The position numbers and the translations under genes are program-made. Under the pieces are notes generated by a model. The model searched no databases. It saw only the letters and a program-made list of their open reading frames with translations, and was not told where the DNA came from. This document shows positions 34,756 to 44,925 of a stretch of 55,225 bases of DNA, piece by piece. Position 1 is the stretch's first letter. Each line of letters starts with the position of its first letter. Source of the stretch: GCA-2728135 sp002728135 (GTDB lineage Bacteria > Pseudomonadota > Alphaproteobacteria > UBA828); contig CAXEND010000015.1 in assembly GCA_963997635.1 (NCBI GenBank), positions 1 through 55,225 on the forward strand. The letters are read 5' to 3'.

Positions 34756-35922
34756 ATGGCAATTAGACTAAATGATGACCAAAAAACTCTTCAGGATGGA
34801 ATAAAACGTCTTTGTAATGATTTTGGAGATGATTATTGGCTTGCTCGTGACAATGATGGTCACTGGCCGGAAGAGTTTGTAAAAACTATTGCGGCATCTG
34901 GCTGGCTTGGAATTTGTATGCCTACTAAATTTGGTGGTGCGGGTTTAGGTGTCTATGAAGCTGCTATAGTAATGCAAACTATATCACGCTCTGGAGGTGG
35001 TTTTGCTGCTGCATCATCAATTCATATCAATCTTTTTGGACCACAGCCAATAGTTCAGTTTGGGACAAAAGAACAACAAGAAAGAATGTTACCAGGGCTA
35101 ATATCTGGAACAGAACGAATGTGCTTTGGTGTAACAGAACCTAATGCCGGTCTAGATACAGGAGCTATTCAAACTAAAGCAGTGCGAAAAGGAGATGAAT
35201 ATATTATTTCAGGTCAGAAAATATGGACATCTACAGCGAAAGGAGCAGATAAAATTATGCTTCTTGCTCGGACTAGCCCACGCATTGAAAGTGGAAAATC
35301 AACCGATGGCCTTACATTATTTCATACAAATCTTAATCGAGATCAGATTGAAATTAGAGAAATTGCTAAGATGGGACGTAAAGCAGTTGACTCAAACGCA
35401 TTGTTTATTGACGGTCTCCATGTGCCTATTGAAGATAGAATTGGTGAGGAAGGTTCCGGGTTTAAATATCTTTTACACGGCTTAAATCCAGAGAGAATAC
35501 TTATTGGAGCGGAGGCAATTGGGATTGGATATGCAGCATTGGAAAAAGCCGTTAATTATGCAACAGAAAGAGAAGTCTTTGGAAGAGCAATCGGAAAAAA
35601 CCAAGCCATTCAACACCCTTTGGCAGACTCATGGATGAAACTAGAGGCAGCAAATTTAATGGTTTTTGAGGCGGCACGCTTATTTGATTCGGGTGAGGCG
35701 TGTGGTGCAGAAGCTAATGCAGCAAAATATCTTGGAGCTGAAGCTTCCCACGAGTCTTGTGAACGCGCAATTCTAACACATGGGGGTATGGGGTATGCAA
35801 AAGAGTACCATGTGGAACGCTATTTGAGAGAAAGTTACATAGCACGTATTGCTCCGGTAAGTAGAGAAATGATTTTAAATTATATCTCTGAACGAGTTCT
35901 TGAATTACCACGAAGTTATTAA
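34756..35922 (+). CDS. Acyl-CoA dehydrogenase
   Basis: A 388-aa flavoprotein of the acyl-CoA dehydrogenase family. MCFGVTEPNAGLDTGAIQTK and ISGQKIWTSTA are the flavin-contacting strands, and ATEREVFGRAIGKNQAIQHPL and ILTHGGMGYAKEYHVERYLRE are the helical signature regions. The common YEGTxxIQ base is not present: the place reads IAPVSREMI. The Glu of GLNPERILIG may act instead, as in LCAD and isovaleryl-CoA dehydrogenase types. Substrate is unknown; a short or branched acyl-CoA is plausible. It is a single gene with its own promoter and converges on fadE. Confidence 0.9.
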   Translation: MAIRLNDDQKTLQDGIKRLCNDFGDDYWLARDNDGHWPEEFVKTIAASGWLGICMPTKFGGAGLGVYEAAIVMQTISRSGGGFAAASSIHINLFGPQPIVQFGTKEQQERMLPGLISGTERMCFGVTEPNAGLDTGAIQTKAVRKGDEYIISGQKIWTSTAKGADKIMLLARTSPRIESGKSTDGLTLFHTNLNRDQIEIREIAKMGRKAVDSNALFIDGLHVPIEDRIGEEGSGFKYLLHGLNPERILIGAEAIGIGYAALEKAVNYATEREVFGRAIGKNQAIQHPLADSWMKLEAANLMVFEAARLFDSGEACGAEANAAKYLGAEASHESCERAILTHGGMGYAKEYHVERYLRESYIARIAPVSREMILNYISERVLELPRSY

Positions 35923-35994
35923 AGCTCAACTTTATAGAGGCTATATTTTTCAATCTTACAATTAAGAAATATCAAATCTCAAAAGTTTTGTTTT

Positions 35995-37785
35995 TTAAAA
36001 TGCATCCAATCTATGAGACATAACCGTGGCTTTACCTGCTTTAATTTTTAAAAATAGTCCAGCCGTTTCAGGTAAAATGCGTTTCATAAAAAAACTAGCT
36101 GTATTTAATTTATCGACGTAGAAAAGATCATCTTCGTTGTCGTCGTTTATTTTTTCGATAGCAATTCTCGCCATTTTTAACCACATATAACCTACAGCAA
36201 CTAACCCGAAAGCACGAAGGTAATCTGTTGCTACTGCTCCAGCTTCTTCAGGGTCGCTAAGTCCCCGTTTTGCTATTAATAAGGTGATTTGTTGAAGTTG
36301 ATTAAAGGAACTAGACAAAGGTTTTATAATATCTTTAAGGTCTTCATTAGTTTTGTTTTCTTCAAGAAAAGAAGCTACTGGGTGGAAAAAATGTCTTAAT
36401 AACCTTCCCGTATTCATGCCTAATTTACGCCCGACAAGATCCAATGCTTGTATTCCATTTGTACCTTCATAAATCTGTGCAATACGTGCATCTCGAATAA
36501 ATTGCTCTATACCGTGTTCCCTAATATATCCGTGACCACCATGAATCTGTACGGCAAGGTTAGCTGTTTGAGATCCATTGTCAGTAAGAAAGGCTTTAAT
36601 AATAGGGGTCATAAGTTGAACGTATTCGTCAGCATTCTGACGAATGACAGCATTTTCATGTTTGTTTGAAATATCAATTTGTATTGCTGTTTCATAAGCT
36701 AGAGCTCTTGCACCTTCATTGAGTGCTTTAGCATGAAGGAGCATTAGCCTAATATCTGGGTGAACAATGATAGCATCAGCTGATTCTAAGCTTTCTTTCC
36801 CTTTCTTTATACTTTTGCCTTGCCGTCTTTCCTTAGCGTATGCTGCGGCAGATTGATATGCTACTTCACCAATTCCCAATCCTTGAAGACCTACGCCCAG
36901 TCTAGCTCCATTCATCATTGTAAACATCATTTTTAGACCACTATGTTCTTTCCCAACCAGCCAAGCCTTAGCTTCATCAAAATGTAAAACACAGGTTGAG
37001 GATCCATGGATTCCCATTTTTTCTTCTATAGATCCGCATGAAACAGTATTTCTACTTCCTCTTTCTCCATTTATATCGGGTAAAAATTTAGGTACAATGA
37101 ATAAGCTTATACCTTTAACTCCTTCAGGTGCATCTGGTAATTTTGCAAGAACAAGATGGACAATGTTTTTGCTTAAGTCGTGTTCCCCAGCAGTGATAAA
37201 TATTTTTGTACCAGAAATCTGATAAGTTCCGTCATCATTTGGAGATGCTTTAGTTTTTATTAATCCTAAGTCAGTGCCACAGTGTGATTCAGTTAGGCAC
37301 ATCGTACCTGTCCATGAACCATCTCCGAGTTTAGGTAGATAAATTTCTTTCAGCCTTTGTGATGCGTGTGCAGCTATAGTAGTTGCAGCACCACGCGATA
37401 AAAGAGGATATACACCAAAAGCAAAATTTGTTGAGCAGACCATTTCTTCAAAAACAAAACTTAGTGTTTCAGGTAACCCTTGTCCTCCATAGGTAGGGTC
37501 TCCAGAAATAGAATGCCAGCCATTTTCTATGAAAGAATCATAAGCTTCTTTGAAACCTGTTGGTGTTCGAACTACACCGTTTTCAAATTTACAGCCTTCT
37601 TTATCTCCAACAGTATTTAAGGGCAATAGTTGATTTTCACAAAATTTTGCACCTTCTTCGAGAATTGCATCAAAAACATCTGGGGTTGCATCCTCAAATC
37701 CTTTAAGGGTAGAAAGTTGTTTTGCATTCAAAACTTCGTGAAGTAAAAACCGCATATCGCGGAGTGGCGCTGAGTAAGTTTGCAT
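35995..37785 (-). CDS. fadE: Long-form acyl-CoA dehydrogenase (FadE/DmdC type)
   Basis: A 596-aa acyl-CoA dehydrogenase with the extra C-terminal helical domain found in Bacillus FadE and in DmdC-like proteins. The catalytic glutamate is in IAQIYEGTNGIQALDLVG. CLTESHCGTDLGLIKTKA and ISGTKIFITAGEHDL bind flavin and substrate. The gene begins 28 nt after fadN on the same strand. The order fadA-fadN-fadE and the protein sizes match the Bacillus fadNAE set with the first two genes swapped. DmdC activity (3-methylthiopropionyl-CoA) is a possible alternative, but the neighbours favour beta-oxidation. Confidence 0.87.
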   Translation of the reverse strand: MQTYSAPLRDMRFLLHEVLNAKQLSTLKGFEDATPDVFDAILEEGAKFCENQLLPLNTVGDKEGCKFENGVVRTPTGFKEAYDSFIENGWHSISGDPTYGGQGLPETLSFVFEEMVCSTNFAFGVYPLLSRGAATTIAAHASQRLKEIYLPKLGDGSWTGTMCLTESHCGTDLGLIKTKASPNDDGTYQISGTKIFITAGEHDLSKNIVHLVLAKLPDAPEGVKGISLFIVPKFLPDINGERGSRNTVSCGSIEEKMGIHGSSTCVLHFDEAKAWLVGKEHSGLKMMFTMMNGARLGVGLQGLGIGEVAYQSAAAYAKERRQGKSIKKGKESLESADAIIVHPDIRLMLLHAKALNEGARALAYETAIQIDISNKHENAVIRQNADEYVQLMTPIIKAFLTDNGSQTANLAVQIHGGHGYIREHGIEQFIRDARIAQIYEGTNGIQALDLVGRKLGMNTGRLLRHFFHPVASFLEENKTNEDLKDIIKPLSSSFNQLQQITLLIAKRGLSDPEEAGAVATDYLRAFGLVAVGYMWLKMARIAIEKINDDNEDDLFYVDKLNTASFFMKRILPETAGLFLKIKAGKATVMSHRLDAF

Positions 37786-37812
37786 TAATAATTGCTTTCT
37801 AATTTATAGTAA

Positions 37813-40137
37813 TTAATTTCTAAGTGGTTTTCCTGTTTGAAGCATATGTTCAATTCTATCATGAGTTCCCGGTTCTTTGATAAGGCTCATGAATGCCTCA
37901 TGCTCTAAAACTGTTAGCTGATCCTCTGTTATTTCTTGGGTTGAATCTGTATTTCCCCCAGTCAAAACATTTGCTAGCTGCTCAACAACAATCAAATCGT
38001 GAGGGGTGGCCTTTCGAGTTTTAGCTAGACCCCTTACAGCCATTTTAAGAGCTATACGAGCAGTTTTACCAGGAAGCTTAATTTTAGAGGTTTCTGGAGG
38101 CGAATAATTTATAGCGAGATCAAGTGCTTTTTGTTTAGCATCTGCTAATAACCGGTCACGATTCATAGTTATTTTGTCTGATTTACGAAAAAAGCCAAGC
38201 TTTTTTGCTTCTGCTCCTGAGCGGCTAACTTTTGCAAGACCAATAGTTTGGAAAACGCTGGTAATAGCAGGCATTGCACCTCCTAATCCTCCTTTTCCTT
38301 CAGTAGCTCGCATTAACATCTCTTTACATCCACCCCATCCAGGAATTAGTCCTACTCCTACTTCGACCAGTCCTGCATATGTTTCTGCATGGGCTTGGAT
38401 AGAGTCAGCATGAAGTAAAATTTCACATCCTCCCCCCAATGCAAGTCCAGAAGGTGCTGCAACGACAGGAAAAGGTGCATATTTCATCTCTTTATAAGTA
38501 TTTTGGCCATGTTTAACTAATTCTGCTATCATCTCCCATGCAGCAACATTTATTACAAACATAGCTAGCCCAAGATTTACACCTGCAGAAAAATTTGTAC
38601 CCTCATTATAAATTACTAATGCTTTATAATTCTTTGCAGGGATTGTTTTTAGAGACCAGCCGAGAGCATCAAGAATTTCGTTATCTATAGCATTCATTTT
38701 TGTATGAAATTCCAGACACAAAACTTGATCACCGATATCCCATACACTTGCCGAAGAGTTTTTAAATATAGGTTTAGTATTTCTCTTGATGTCTGATAAA
38801 ATCAAAACGCCTTGTGGGCGTTCTACTTCCTTCCAGTTTTTTTCTGGACCTAAATATTCTAAGCTACCCTCATTAGTACGGTAGAATCCCCCATTTTCAG
38901 CTGCAATCTCGATAAGCTTCGGAACAGCAATATTATTGTTTTTTAACCAGTCAGCTAACCAGTCAGCACCAATTTTATCAATCATTTCAAAAGGGCCTAA
39001 TTTCCAAGCATAGCCAAGCCGCATTGCATCATCAACATCCTTTATAGAGTTAGCTATCTCTGGAACTAAATCTGCGGCGTATGCTAATGTGTTGCACATT
39101 ACATTACATGCATATGAACTAACAGGGTCTGATGACTCAAGAAGTTCACGAATATTACCTTTTGAATTTTTTATTATGCTTAGTCTAGGCCGTTTGGCTG
39201 GCTCATATTCAAACGAAGTAAGATTTAGAACTTCTTTTTGCTTTTTGCCATCAATTTTGTTCAGTCTGTAGAACCCTCCCTTTCCTTTCCTTCCTATATA
39301 CCCGTCATCTATCATATCTTTGATAATTTTAGGTTCTGAAAAAATTGCACGAAATGCATCTGTTTCTGGAACAGAATCATAAAGGCTCTTTCCTACGAGG
39401 GGCATTAAATCAATACCAACGAGATCCATTAGGCCAAAAATTCCTGTTTTTGGGATTCCTAGTGGTTGTGATAGAATGGCATCTGCTTCTTCGACTGAAA
39501 TCTTAGAATTTAATGCTTCTATAGTAGCCTTTTGAATCCAATATGTACCTATTCTGTTGGCTATAAACCCAGGCGTATCTTTACAAGGAACTACACCTTT
39601 ACCTAGAGAAATATCAGCAAACTCTCTAATAGTTTGTGTGACCTCTGGGTTTGTTTTTTCTGGAGAAACTATTTCTAATAATCTCATGTATCGAGGTGGA
39701 TTAAAGAAGTGTGTGATTAGAAAGTTACGTTGAAAGTCTTCTGACATTCCAATCAGAAGTTGTGTTGCTTGAATAGTAGAAGTGTTCGATGAAATAATAG
39801 AATTTGGTTTACGAAATTCTTCTATACGACGATATATATTCTGTTTTATTTCAAGTTTTTCTACTACAGCCTCAATAATCCAGTCTGCTTCAGCAATTCT
39901 ATCTATATGATCTTCGAGATTTCCACATGAAATCAGTTTTGCAGAGCTTTTGTCCATAAATGGAGCTGGTTCAGTATGGAGCATTTTTTCTATAGCTTCC
40001 TCCGCAAGGGCATTTCGATTTCTAGACTTACTAGGAATATCTAGTAGATGAACTTTATGGCCAGCATTGGCTATTTGGGCTGCTATTCCGCTGCCCATTA
40101 GACCTGCCCCTATTACGGCTACAGTATTAATTTGCAT
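37813..40137 (-). CDS. fadN: 3-hydroxyacyl-CoA dehydrogenase / enoyl-CoA hydratase fusion, FadN type
   Basis: A 774-aa bifunctional beta-oxidation enzyme. The NAD-binding dehydrogenase comes first (AVIGAGLMGSGIAAQIANAG, residues 8-27; SNTSTIQATQL; HFFNPPRYMRLLEIV), and the crotonase domain follows at about 480-690 (GTNFSAGVNLGLAM, PSGLALGGGCEILLHAD, EVGVGLIPGWGGCKEM). This domain order is that of FadN and is the reverse of FadB. The longer frame to 40185 lies inside fadA; the ATG at 40137 overlaps the fadA stop by one base (TAATG), showing translational coupling. Confidence 0.93.
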   Translation of the reverse strand: MQINTVAVIGAGLMGSGIAAQIANAGHKVHLLDIPSKSRNRNALAEEAIEKMLHTEPAPFMDKSSAKLISCGNLEDHIDRIAEADWIIEAVVEKLEIKQNIYRRIEEFRKPNSIISSNTSTIQATQLLIGMSEDFQRNFLITHFFNPPRYMRLLEIVSPEKTNPEVTQTIREFADISLGKGVVPCKDTPGFIANRIGTYWIQKATIEALNSKISVEEADAILSQPLGIPKTGIFGLMDLVGIDLMPLVGKSLYDSVPETDAFRAIFSEPKIIKDMIDDGYIGRKGKGGFYRLNKIDGKKQKEVLNLTSFEYEPAKRPRLSIIKNSKGNIRELLESSDPVSSYACNVMCNTLAYAADLVPEIANSIKDVDDAMRLGYAWKLGPFEMIDKIGADWLADWLKNNNIAVPKLIEIAAENGGFYRTNEGSLEYLGPEKNWKEVERPQGVLILSDIKRNTKPIFKNSSASVWDIGDQVLCLEFHTKMNAIDNEILDALGWSLKTIPAKNYKALVIYNEGTNFSAGVNLGLAMFVINVAAWEMIAELVKHGQNTYKEMKYAPFPVVAAPSGLALGGGCEILLHADSIQAHAETYAGLVEVGVGLIPGWGGCKEMLMRATEGKGGLGGAMPAITSVFQTIGLAKVSRSGAEAKKLGFFRKSDKITMNRDRLLADAKQKALDLAINYSPPETSKIKLPGKTARIALKMAVRGLAKTRKATPHDLIVVEQLANVLTGGNTDSTQEITEDQLTVLEHEAFMSLIKEPGTHDRIEHMLQTGKPLRN

Positions 40138-41273
40138 TATGCTGCCTCTAGAATGGTAGCTATTCCTTGTCCACCCCCAATACACTGTGTGGCCAAGGCA
40201 TATTTTTTTCCTTCCCTTTGGAGTATTTGTCCTGCTTTCCCAGTTATTCGAGCCCCGGTAGCTCCTAAGGGGTGTCCTATAGCAATAGCACCACCATCAA
40301 TATTAATTTTTGGAGTGTCAAAAGTAAGTTCTCGTGTGCATGCCAAAGCTTGAACAGCAAATGCTTCGTTTAGCTCTATTACATCTAAATCTTCAATCTT
40401 GAGGTTTGCTCTTTCAAGGGCTTTTTGTGTTGCTAAAACTGGGCCTATTCCCATTATTTCTGGAGACACTCCTGAAACAGCAATACTTTTTAATAAAGCC
40501 ATAGGTTTCACATTATGATTATGTGCAAATGATTCTGTACATACTAACACAGCAGCAGCTCCATCAGTTAATGGAGATGAGGTTCCTGCAGTTACAGTAC
40601 CGTCAGCATCAAAAGCTGGTTCCAACCCGGATAATCCCTCAAGCGATGTATCGGGTCTAAGACAACTATCTTCTTTAACAATTCCATCCTGTGTTTCTAT
40701 AGGGACAATTTCTGATTTAAATTTTCCCTTTGATTGTGCTTCAGATGCTTTTGACTGGCTGTTCAACGCAAAAGATTCCTGTTCTTCTCGTGAAATCTGA
40801 TATTTTTCTGCGAGATTCTCTGCTGTTTCACCCATAGGCATGTAGGCACCATCATTATTCTCATACAAATCTGGATTAGGCATTGGATTAAAACCACCCA
40901 TTGGAACGCGACTCATACTCTCTACTCCAGCACAAATAAATGCTTCTCCGGCACCTAGTTGTATTGCACCTGCAGCCATATGGATTGCTTGCATTGATGA
41001 ACCGCAAAAGCGGTTCACTGTTACTCCGGCAACTGTCTCAGGAAGACCTGCCATTAGACCTACAAGGCGTGCCATGTTAAAGCCTTGTTCTCCCTCAGGG
41101 AAAGCGCAGCCTAGAATTAGGTCTTCAATTGAAGCTGGGTCAAAATCTTCACGTTTGACCATACCTTTTACCACTTCTGCTGCTATATCATCTGGCCGCT
41201 TAATAGCCAAAGCTCCCTTATTTGCGAAAGTAAATGGGGAACGTGTGAATGCTGCTAACATTACAGGAATCAT
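40137..41273 (-). CDS. fadA: Acetyl-CoA acyltransferase (3-ketoacyl-CoA thiolase)
   Basis: A 378-aa thiolase catalysing the last step of beta-oxidation. The nucleophile is Cys90 in NRFCGSSMQAIHMAAG; IGHPLGATGARI provides the active-site His, and ATQCIGGGQGIA the second Cys. AAAGGAT is upstream of ATG. It is 32 nt downstream of the first acyl-CoA ligase (42994) and coupled to fadN. Together with the two ligases, FadN and FadE all beta-oxidation steps are encoded in one run. Confidence 0.95.
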   Translation of the reverse strand: MIPVMLAAFTRSPFTFANKGALAIKRPDDIAAEVVKGMVKREDFDPASIEDLILGCAFPEGEQGFNMARLVGLMAGLPETVAGVTVNRFCGSSMQAIHMAAGAIQLGAGEAFICAGVESMSRVPMGGFNPMPNPDLYENNDGAYMPMGETAENLAEKYQISREEQESFALNSQSKASEAQSKGKFKSEIVPIETQDGIVKEDSCLRPDTSLEGLSGLEPAFDADGTVTAGTSSPLTDGAAAVLVCTESFAHNHNVKPMALLKSIAVSGVSPEIMGIGPVLATQKALERANLKIEDLDVIELNEAFAVQALACTRELTFDTPKINIDGGAIAIGHPLGATGARITGKAGQILQREGKKYALATQCIGGGQGIATILEAA

Positions 41274-41305
41274 GATTATCTATCCTTTGTTGATCTAAAT
41301 ATGCT

Positions 41306-42994
41306 TTATATAGTGGGCCTTGTTCTTTCTTCAGCAATTAGCCCTTTTTTTGATAATTTTCCAACTGCAGTTTTTGGTAATTCATCCCTAAATTCGATAT
41401 CTTTGGGTATTTCTATAGGTGACAATTTATCAGATAAAAAGTCCAATAAAAGCTCTCTGGTTAAATGCATATTTTTCACTAACTTTATAAATGCTTTTGG
41501 CTTTTGTTGGCGATAGGTATCTTCAACACCTATTACTATTACTTCCTCAACCGCCGGATGTTTATAAATAGCCTCCTCAATATATCTTGGATAAATATTA
41601 TATCCGCTTGAAATAATTACTTCTTTCAATCTGTCAATAAGATAAATGTAACCATCTTTATCAATATAGCCAATATCACCAGTGTGAAATCTATCACCTT
41701 CAAATGCAAAAGCAGTTTCACTATTATTTTTCCAGTAACCCTTCATGATTTGAGGACCTGAAATACATATTTCTCCTGTTTCTCCTTGGGGCAAAACTTT
41801 TTTTCTATCCTCTATGTCGGTAATTTCAAAAACAGTCATTGGTGCTGGAAGACCTAAAGATCCCGAGCGACTCTGTCCTGTAGATGGATTACACGCTGCT
41901 ATCGGAGATGTCTCACTTAGTCCATATCCTTCAACTAGGCTGCATCCGGTTAAACTTTCAAAATTTTCTTTAACCTCTATTGGAAGAGAATCACCGCCGG
42001 ACAAACATGCTTTTATTGAAGATAGATTATATTTTCCTGTTTTGACATCTGGATGATTGTTAACAGCTATATAGATAGTTGGAACTGCTGGAAAAAAAGT
42101 TGGTTGTTTACGTATAATAGTTTTAAGCATCTCATTTATGTCAAACCTAGGTAGAAGAACCATTTCTGCACCATTTCTTATTGAAAAGTTCATCACTACT
42201 GTCATCGCAAAAACATGAAAAAGAGGGAGAACGCAAAGTACAATTTCTTTTCCGGGTATTGTCTGAGGGAAAAATAATGTCCCTTGCTCAATATTTGCAG
42301 ATAGATTTGCGTGAGTTAACATGGCTGCCTTTGGAAGACCCGTGGTGCCACCAGTATATTGTAAAACCGCGACATCTGTATCCTTGATGTCAGGTGTAGA
42401 ATAGAATGAGTCATTATCTAGCAAAGTATTCCACGAAATAATATTCGAACTTTTCTTTATATTTGTTATGGCTTTCCTTTTAAACAATCGAAATAACAAC
42501 CCCTTAAAATATGGCAATTCTTCTGAGAATTTTATAGTAATTAAATATTTTAAAGATGTAATTTCGATCATTTTTTCTGCTTTATAAAAAAGATCTTTTA
42601 AATCTAAAGTAGCTAGGATTTCTGGTTCGGAATCTTGTAGTTGGGCTTCAAGCTCATCATAGGCATAAAGCGGATTGATATTTACCACAATTCCACCTGC
42701 ACATAATGTTGCCCAATAAAGGACTACATAAGCCGGGCAATTAGGCAGCATTATAGCAACTCTAGAACCTTTTTTTACACCAAGTGATTGTAATCCTTTG
42801 GTTGCTTGTTTTACCATTAAACCTAGTTCTTCATAGGTTAATGATCTTCCTAGAAAATCTATAGCTGGGTTTTTAGCCCACTCAGAGATACTTTTTTCAA
42901 ACAGTTTTGGAAGAGTATATGTCTCAATGGATGTTTTCCAAGTCACGTCTTTTGGTAACGAACGTTCCCAAGGCCATTCATAGTAATCACTCAT
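41306..42994 (-). CDS. fadD: Long-chain fatty acid-CoA ligase (FadD type)
   Basis: A 562-aa ANL-superfamily ligase. Motifs are LQYTGGTTGLPKAAMLTHAN, VEGYGLSETSPIAACNP, RFHTGDIGYIDKDGYIYLID and a C-terminal PKTAVGKLSKKGL with the catalytic lysine. The frame opens upstream, but AGGAGTT (about 43004-42998) precedes the ATG at 42994, which I take as the start. It is the seventh gene of the liv-fad run, after the FadD15-like ligase. Having two different ligases suggests a wide range of acids or two cellular roles. Confidence 0.92.
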   Translation of the reverse strand: MSDYYEWPWERSLPKDVTWKTSIETYTLPKLFEKSISEWAKNPAIDFLGRSLTYEELGLMVKQATKGLQSLGVKKGSRVAIMLPNCPAYVVLYWATLCAGGIVVNINPLYAYDELEAQLQDSEPEILATLDLKDLFYKAEKMIEITSLKYLITIKFSEELPYFKGLLFRLFKRKAITNIKKSSNIISWNTLLDNDSFYSTPDIKDTDVAVLQYTGGTTGLPKAAMLTHANLSANIEQGTLFFPQTIPGKEIVLCVLPLFHVFAMTVVMNFSIRNGAEMVLLPRFDINEMLKTIIRKQPTFFPAVPTIYIAVNNHPDVKTGKYNLSSIKACLSGGDSLPIEVKENFESLTGCSLVEGYGLSETSPIAACNPSTGQSRSGSLGLPAPMTVFEITDIEDRKKVLPQGETGEICISGPQIMKGYWKNNSETAFAFEGDRFHTGDIGYIDKDGYIYLIDRLKEVIISSGYNIYPRYIEEAIYKHPAVEEVIVIGVEDTYRQQKPKAFIKLVKNMHLTRELLLDFLSDKLSPIEIPKDIEFRDELPKTAVGKLSKKGLIAEERTRPTI

Positions 42995-43096
42995 AATTAA
43001 CTCCTGGCCAAAATATATTAAGACCGGCATTTATTTATTAATTTAAGCATTTTTTTGGAATATTTTCCATCACTAGGAAAATATAACATCTATTAC

Positions 43097-44920
43097 TTAC
43101 TCAGAGTGATATATTGAATTGATGATATTATCGTATTTTTTCAAGATGTTTTGACGTCTTACTTTTTGTGTAGCAGTCATTTCGTCATCATCGTGATCAA
43201 GCTCTTTGCTTAATATAATAAATTTTTTAACTCGGGCTACATTAGCAACACGATCATTAGCTATAATGACCTGTTCATCAATTAACTTTGAAACATTTTT
43301 GTTCTCTGCAAGATTTTTATAATTTGTAAACGCGATATCCTTATTTTCGGCCCATTTTGCTACATTTTCATAATCTATTTGTATGAGGGCTGACAAATAA
43401 GGTCTTTTGTCCCCACAAATAATTACTTCTTTAATATAAGGACTAATCTTAAGGTTGTTTTCAAGCTCTGCTGGAGAAAGATTTTTTCCGCCTGCTGTAA
43501 TAATGATTTCTTTTTTTCTGCCTACAATCTTAAATTGCCCCTGATCAATTTCCGCTAGATCACCTGTGTGTAACCAATTGTTTTTTAGTGCTTCTTCCGT
43601 AGCCGCTTTGTTTTTATAATATCCTGAAAAAACCATAGGTCCTTTTAATAATAATTCTCCATCATCAGCTAACTTTGCATCTACCCCAGGATAAGGAAAA
43701 CCTACAGTCCCCGAAATTAAATTGTTTTTATCTTGCATGAATCCAAGTGCAGATGTTTCCGTCATGCCAAATGCTTCACATATAGGTAGTCCGATAGTGC
43801 GAAAAAATCTTAGCAAAGTTGGAGATATTGGAGCTGCTCCAGAAATCAATACTCTTGCACGACTTAGCCCAAGGTGGTTTTGCAAAGCTCTAAAAACAAT
43901 TAAGTAATATAGTAAAAATATAAAACGTTCCTTAGGAGTCCATGAATTACGTGGTTTTTCTGAGAAAGGTTCACACGATGAAATTGCTAGTTTATAAAGC
44001 CATTGGCGAATTCCAGAAGCTTCCTCAATTTTTATTTGAAGGCCAGAATGCATTTTTTCCCAAATACGAGGAACACCAAGAAAAACTGAAGGGCCTATTT
44101 CCTGAAGATCTTTTTGAATAGTGCGTAAAGATTCTCCAAAATTAACTTCAATTCCTGCACCGATACCAGTGGTAACAGAAACTAATTGTTCAGCAACGTG
44201 ACATAGCGGTAAATATGAAAGACAGCTGTCGGAAGCTGAAAATGCATTTTCAGATATGGCACTTTCGGCAGTAAAGCTAATATTTTTCCATGTGAGCATA
44301 GCTCCCTTTGGTTTTCCTGTAGACCCTGAGGTGTAAACTATAAGGGCAACATCCTCGAGGTTTTGTGAAAGTAGATTGTCTTTTACAAAATCGTTGCTTG
44401 TAATCAATCTGCTTTTACCAATATGGTAAAATTCACTCCAGTTCATTAACCATGTTTGTTTATAAGATTTCATACCTTTTGTATTTATAACAACCACGGT
44501 GGTAATTTTTGGAAGATAATTTTTAACTTCTATAATTTTATCAGCCTGTTCTTGATCCTCACAAATCAATATTAAACAATCAGAATCATTGACAATGTAT
44601 TCTATCTCGGTCGATGGACTCGTGGGATAAATTCCAACGCACACTGCACGTGCAAGCCCTATTCCCATCTGTGTAATAATCCACTCCTTACGATTTTCAG
44701 AAATAATGCCTACATGATTGCCAGGTTTGACTCCAAGGACAGTAAGTGCTGCGGCTATCTTTGTTGCCTCTTCCATATATTGTTTCCATGATAAAGGTTT
44801 CCAAATCCCCATGTCCTTTTGGCGAATTGCAATATCGTTACTTTGGTTGATAGATCTCCAATGCAGCAACTGTGGCAAAGTAGTTTTTGAAATGGTAGGA
44901 AAATTTTCTTTAGAATTCAT
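43097..44920 (-). CDS. FadD15/ACSL-like AMP-forming acyl-CoA ligase
   Basis: A 607-aa long-chain type acyl-CoA synthetase of the FadD15/eukaryotic-ACSL group: LIVYTSGSTGKPKGAMLTWK, FGMTETSALGFMQDKN, NNWLHTGDLAEIDQGQFKIV and GRKKEIIITAGGKNLSPAELE. It starts at an ATG (44920) just after the livF stop (44926); a TTG at 44938 inside livF is less likely. Ligases of this type are often found beside branched-chain amino-acid-type ABC genes in proteobacteria. It probably activates the acid that the importer brings in. Confidence 0.9.
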   Translation of the reverse strand: MNSKENFPTISKTTLPQLLHWRSINQSNDIAIRQKDMGIWKPLSWKQYMEEATKIAAALTVLGVKPGNHVGIISENRKEWIITQMGIGLARAVCVGIYPTSPSTEIEYIVNDSDCLILICEDQEQADKIIEVKNYLPKITTVVVINTKGMKSYKQTWLMNWSEFYHIGKSRLITSNDFVKDNLLSQNLEDVALIVYTSGSTGKPKGAMLTWKNISFTAESAISENAFSASDSCLSYLPLCHVAEQLVSVTTGIGAGIEVNFGESLRTIQKDLQEIGPSVFLGVPRIWEKMHSGLQIKIEEASGIRQWLYKLAISSCEPFSEKPRNSWTPKERFIFLLYYLIVFRALQNHLGLSRARVLISGAAPISPTLLRFFRTIGLPICEAFGMTETSALGFMQDKNNLISGTVGFPYPGVDAKLADDGELLLKGPMVFSGYYKNKAATEEALKNNWLHTGDLAEIDQGQFKIVGRKKEIIITAGGKNLSPAELENNLKISPYIKEVIICGDKRPYLSALIQIDYENVAKWAENKDIAFTNYKNLAENKNVSKLIDEQVIIANDRVANVARVKKFIILSKELDHDDDEMTATQKVRRQNILKKYDNIINSIYHSE

Positions 44921-44925
44921 GGTTT

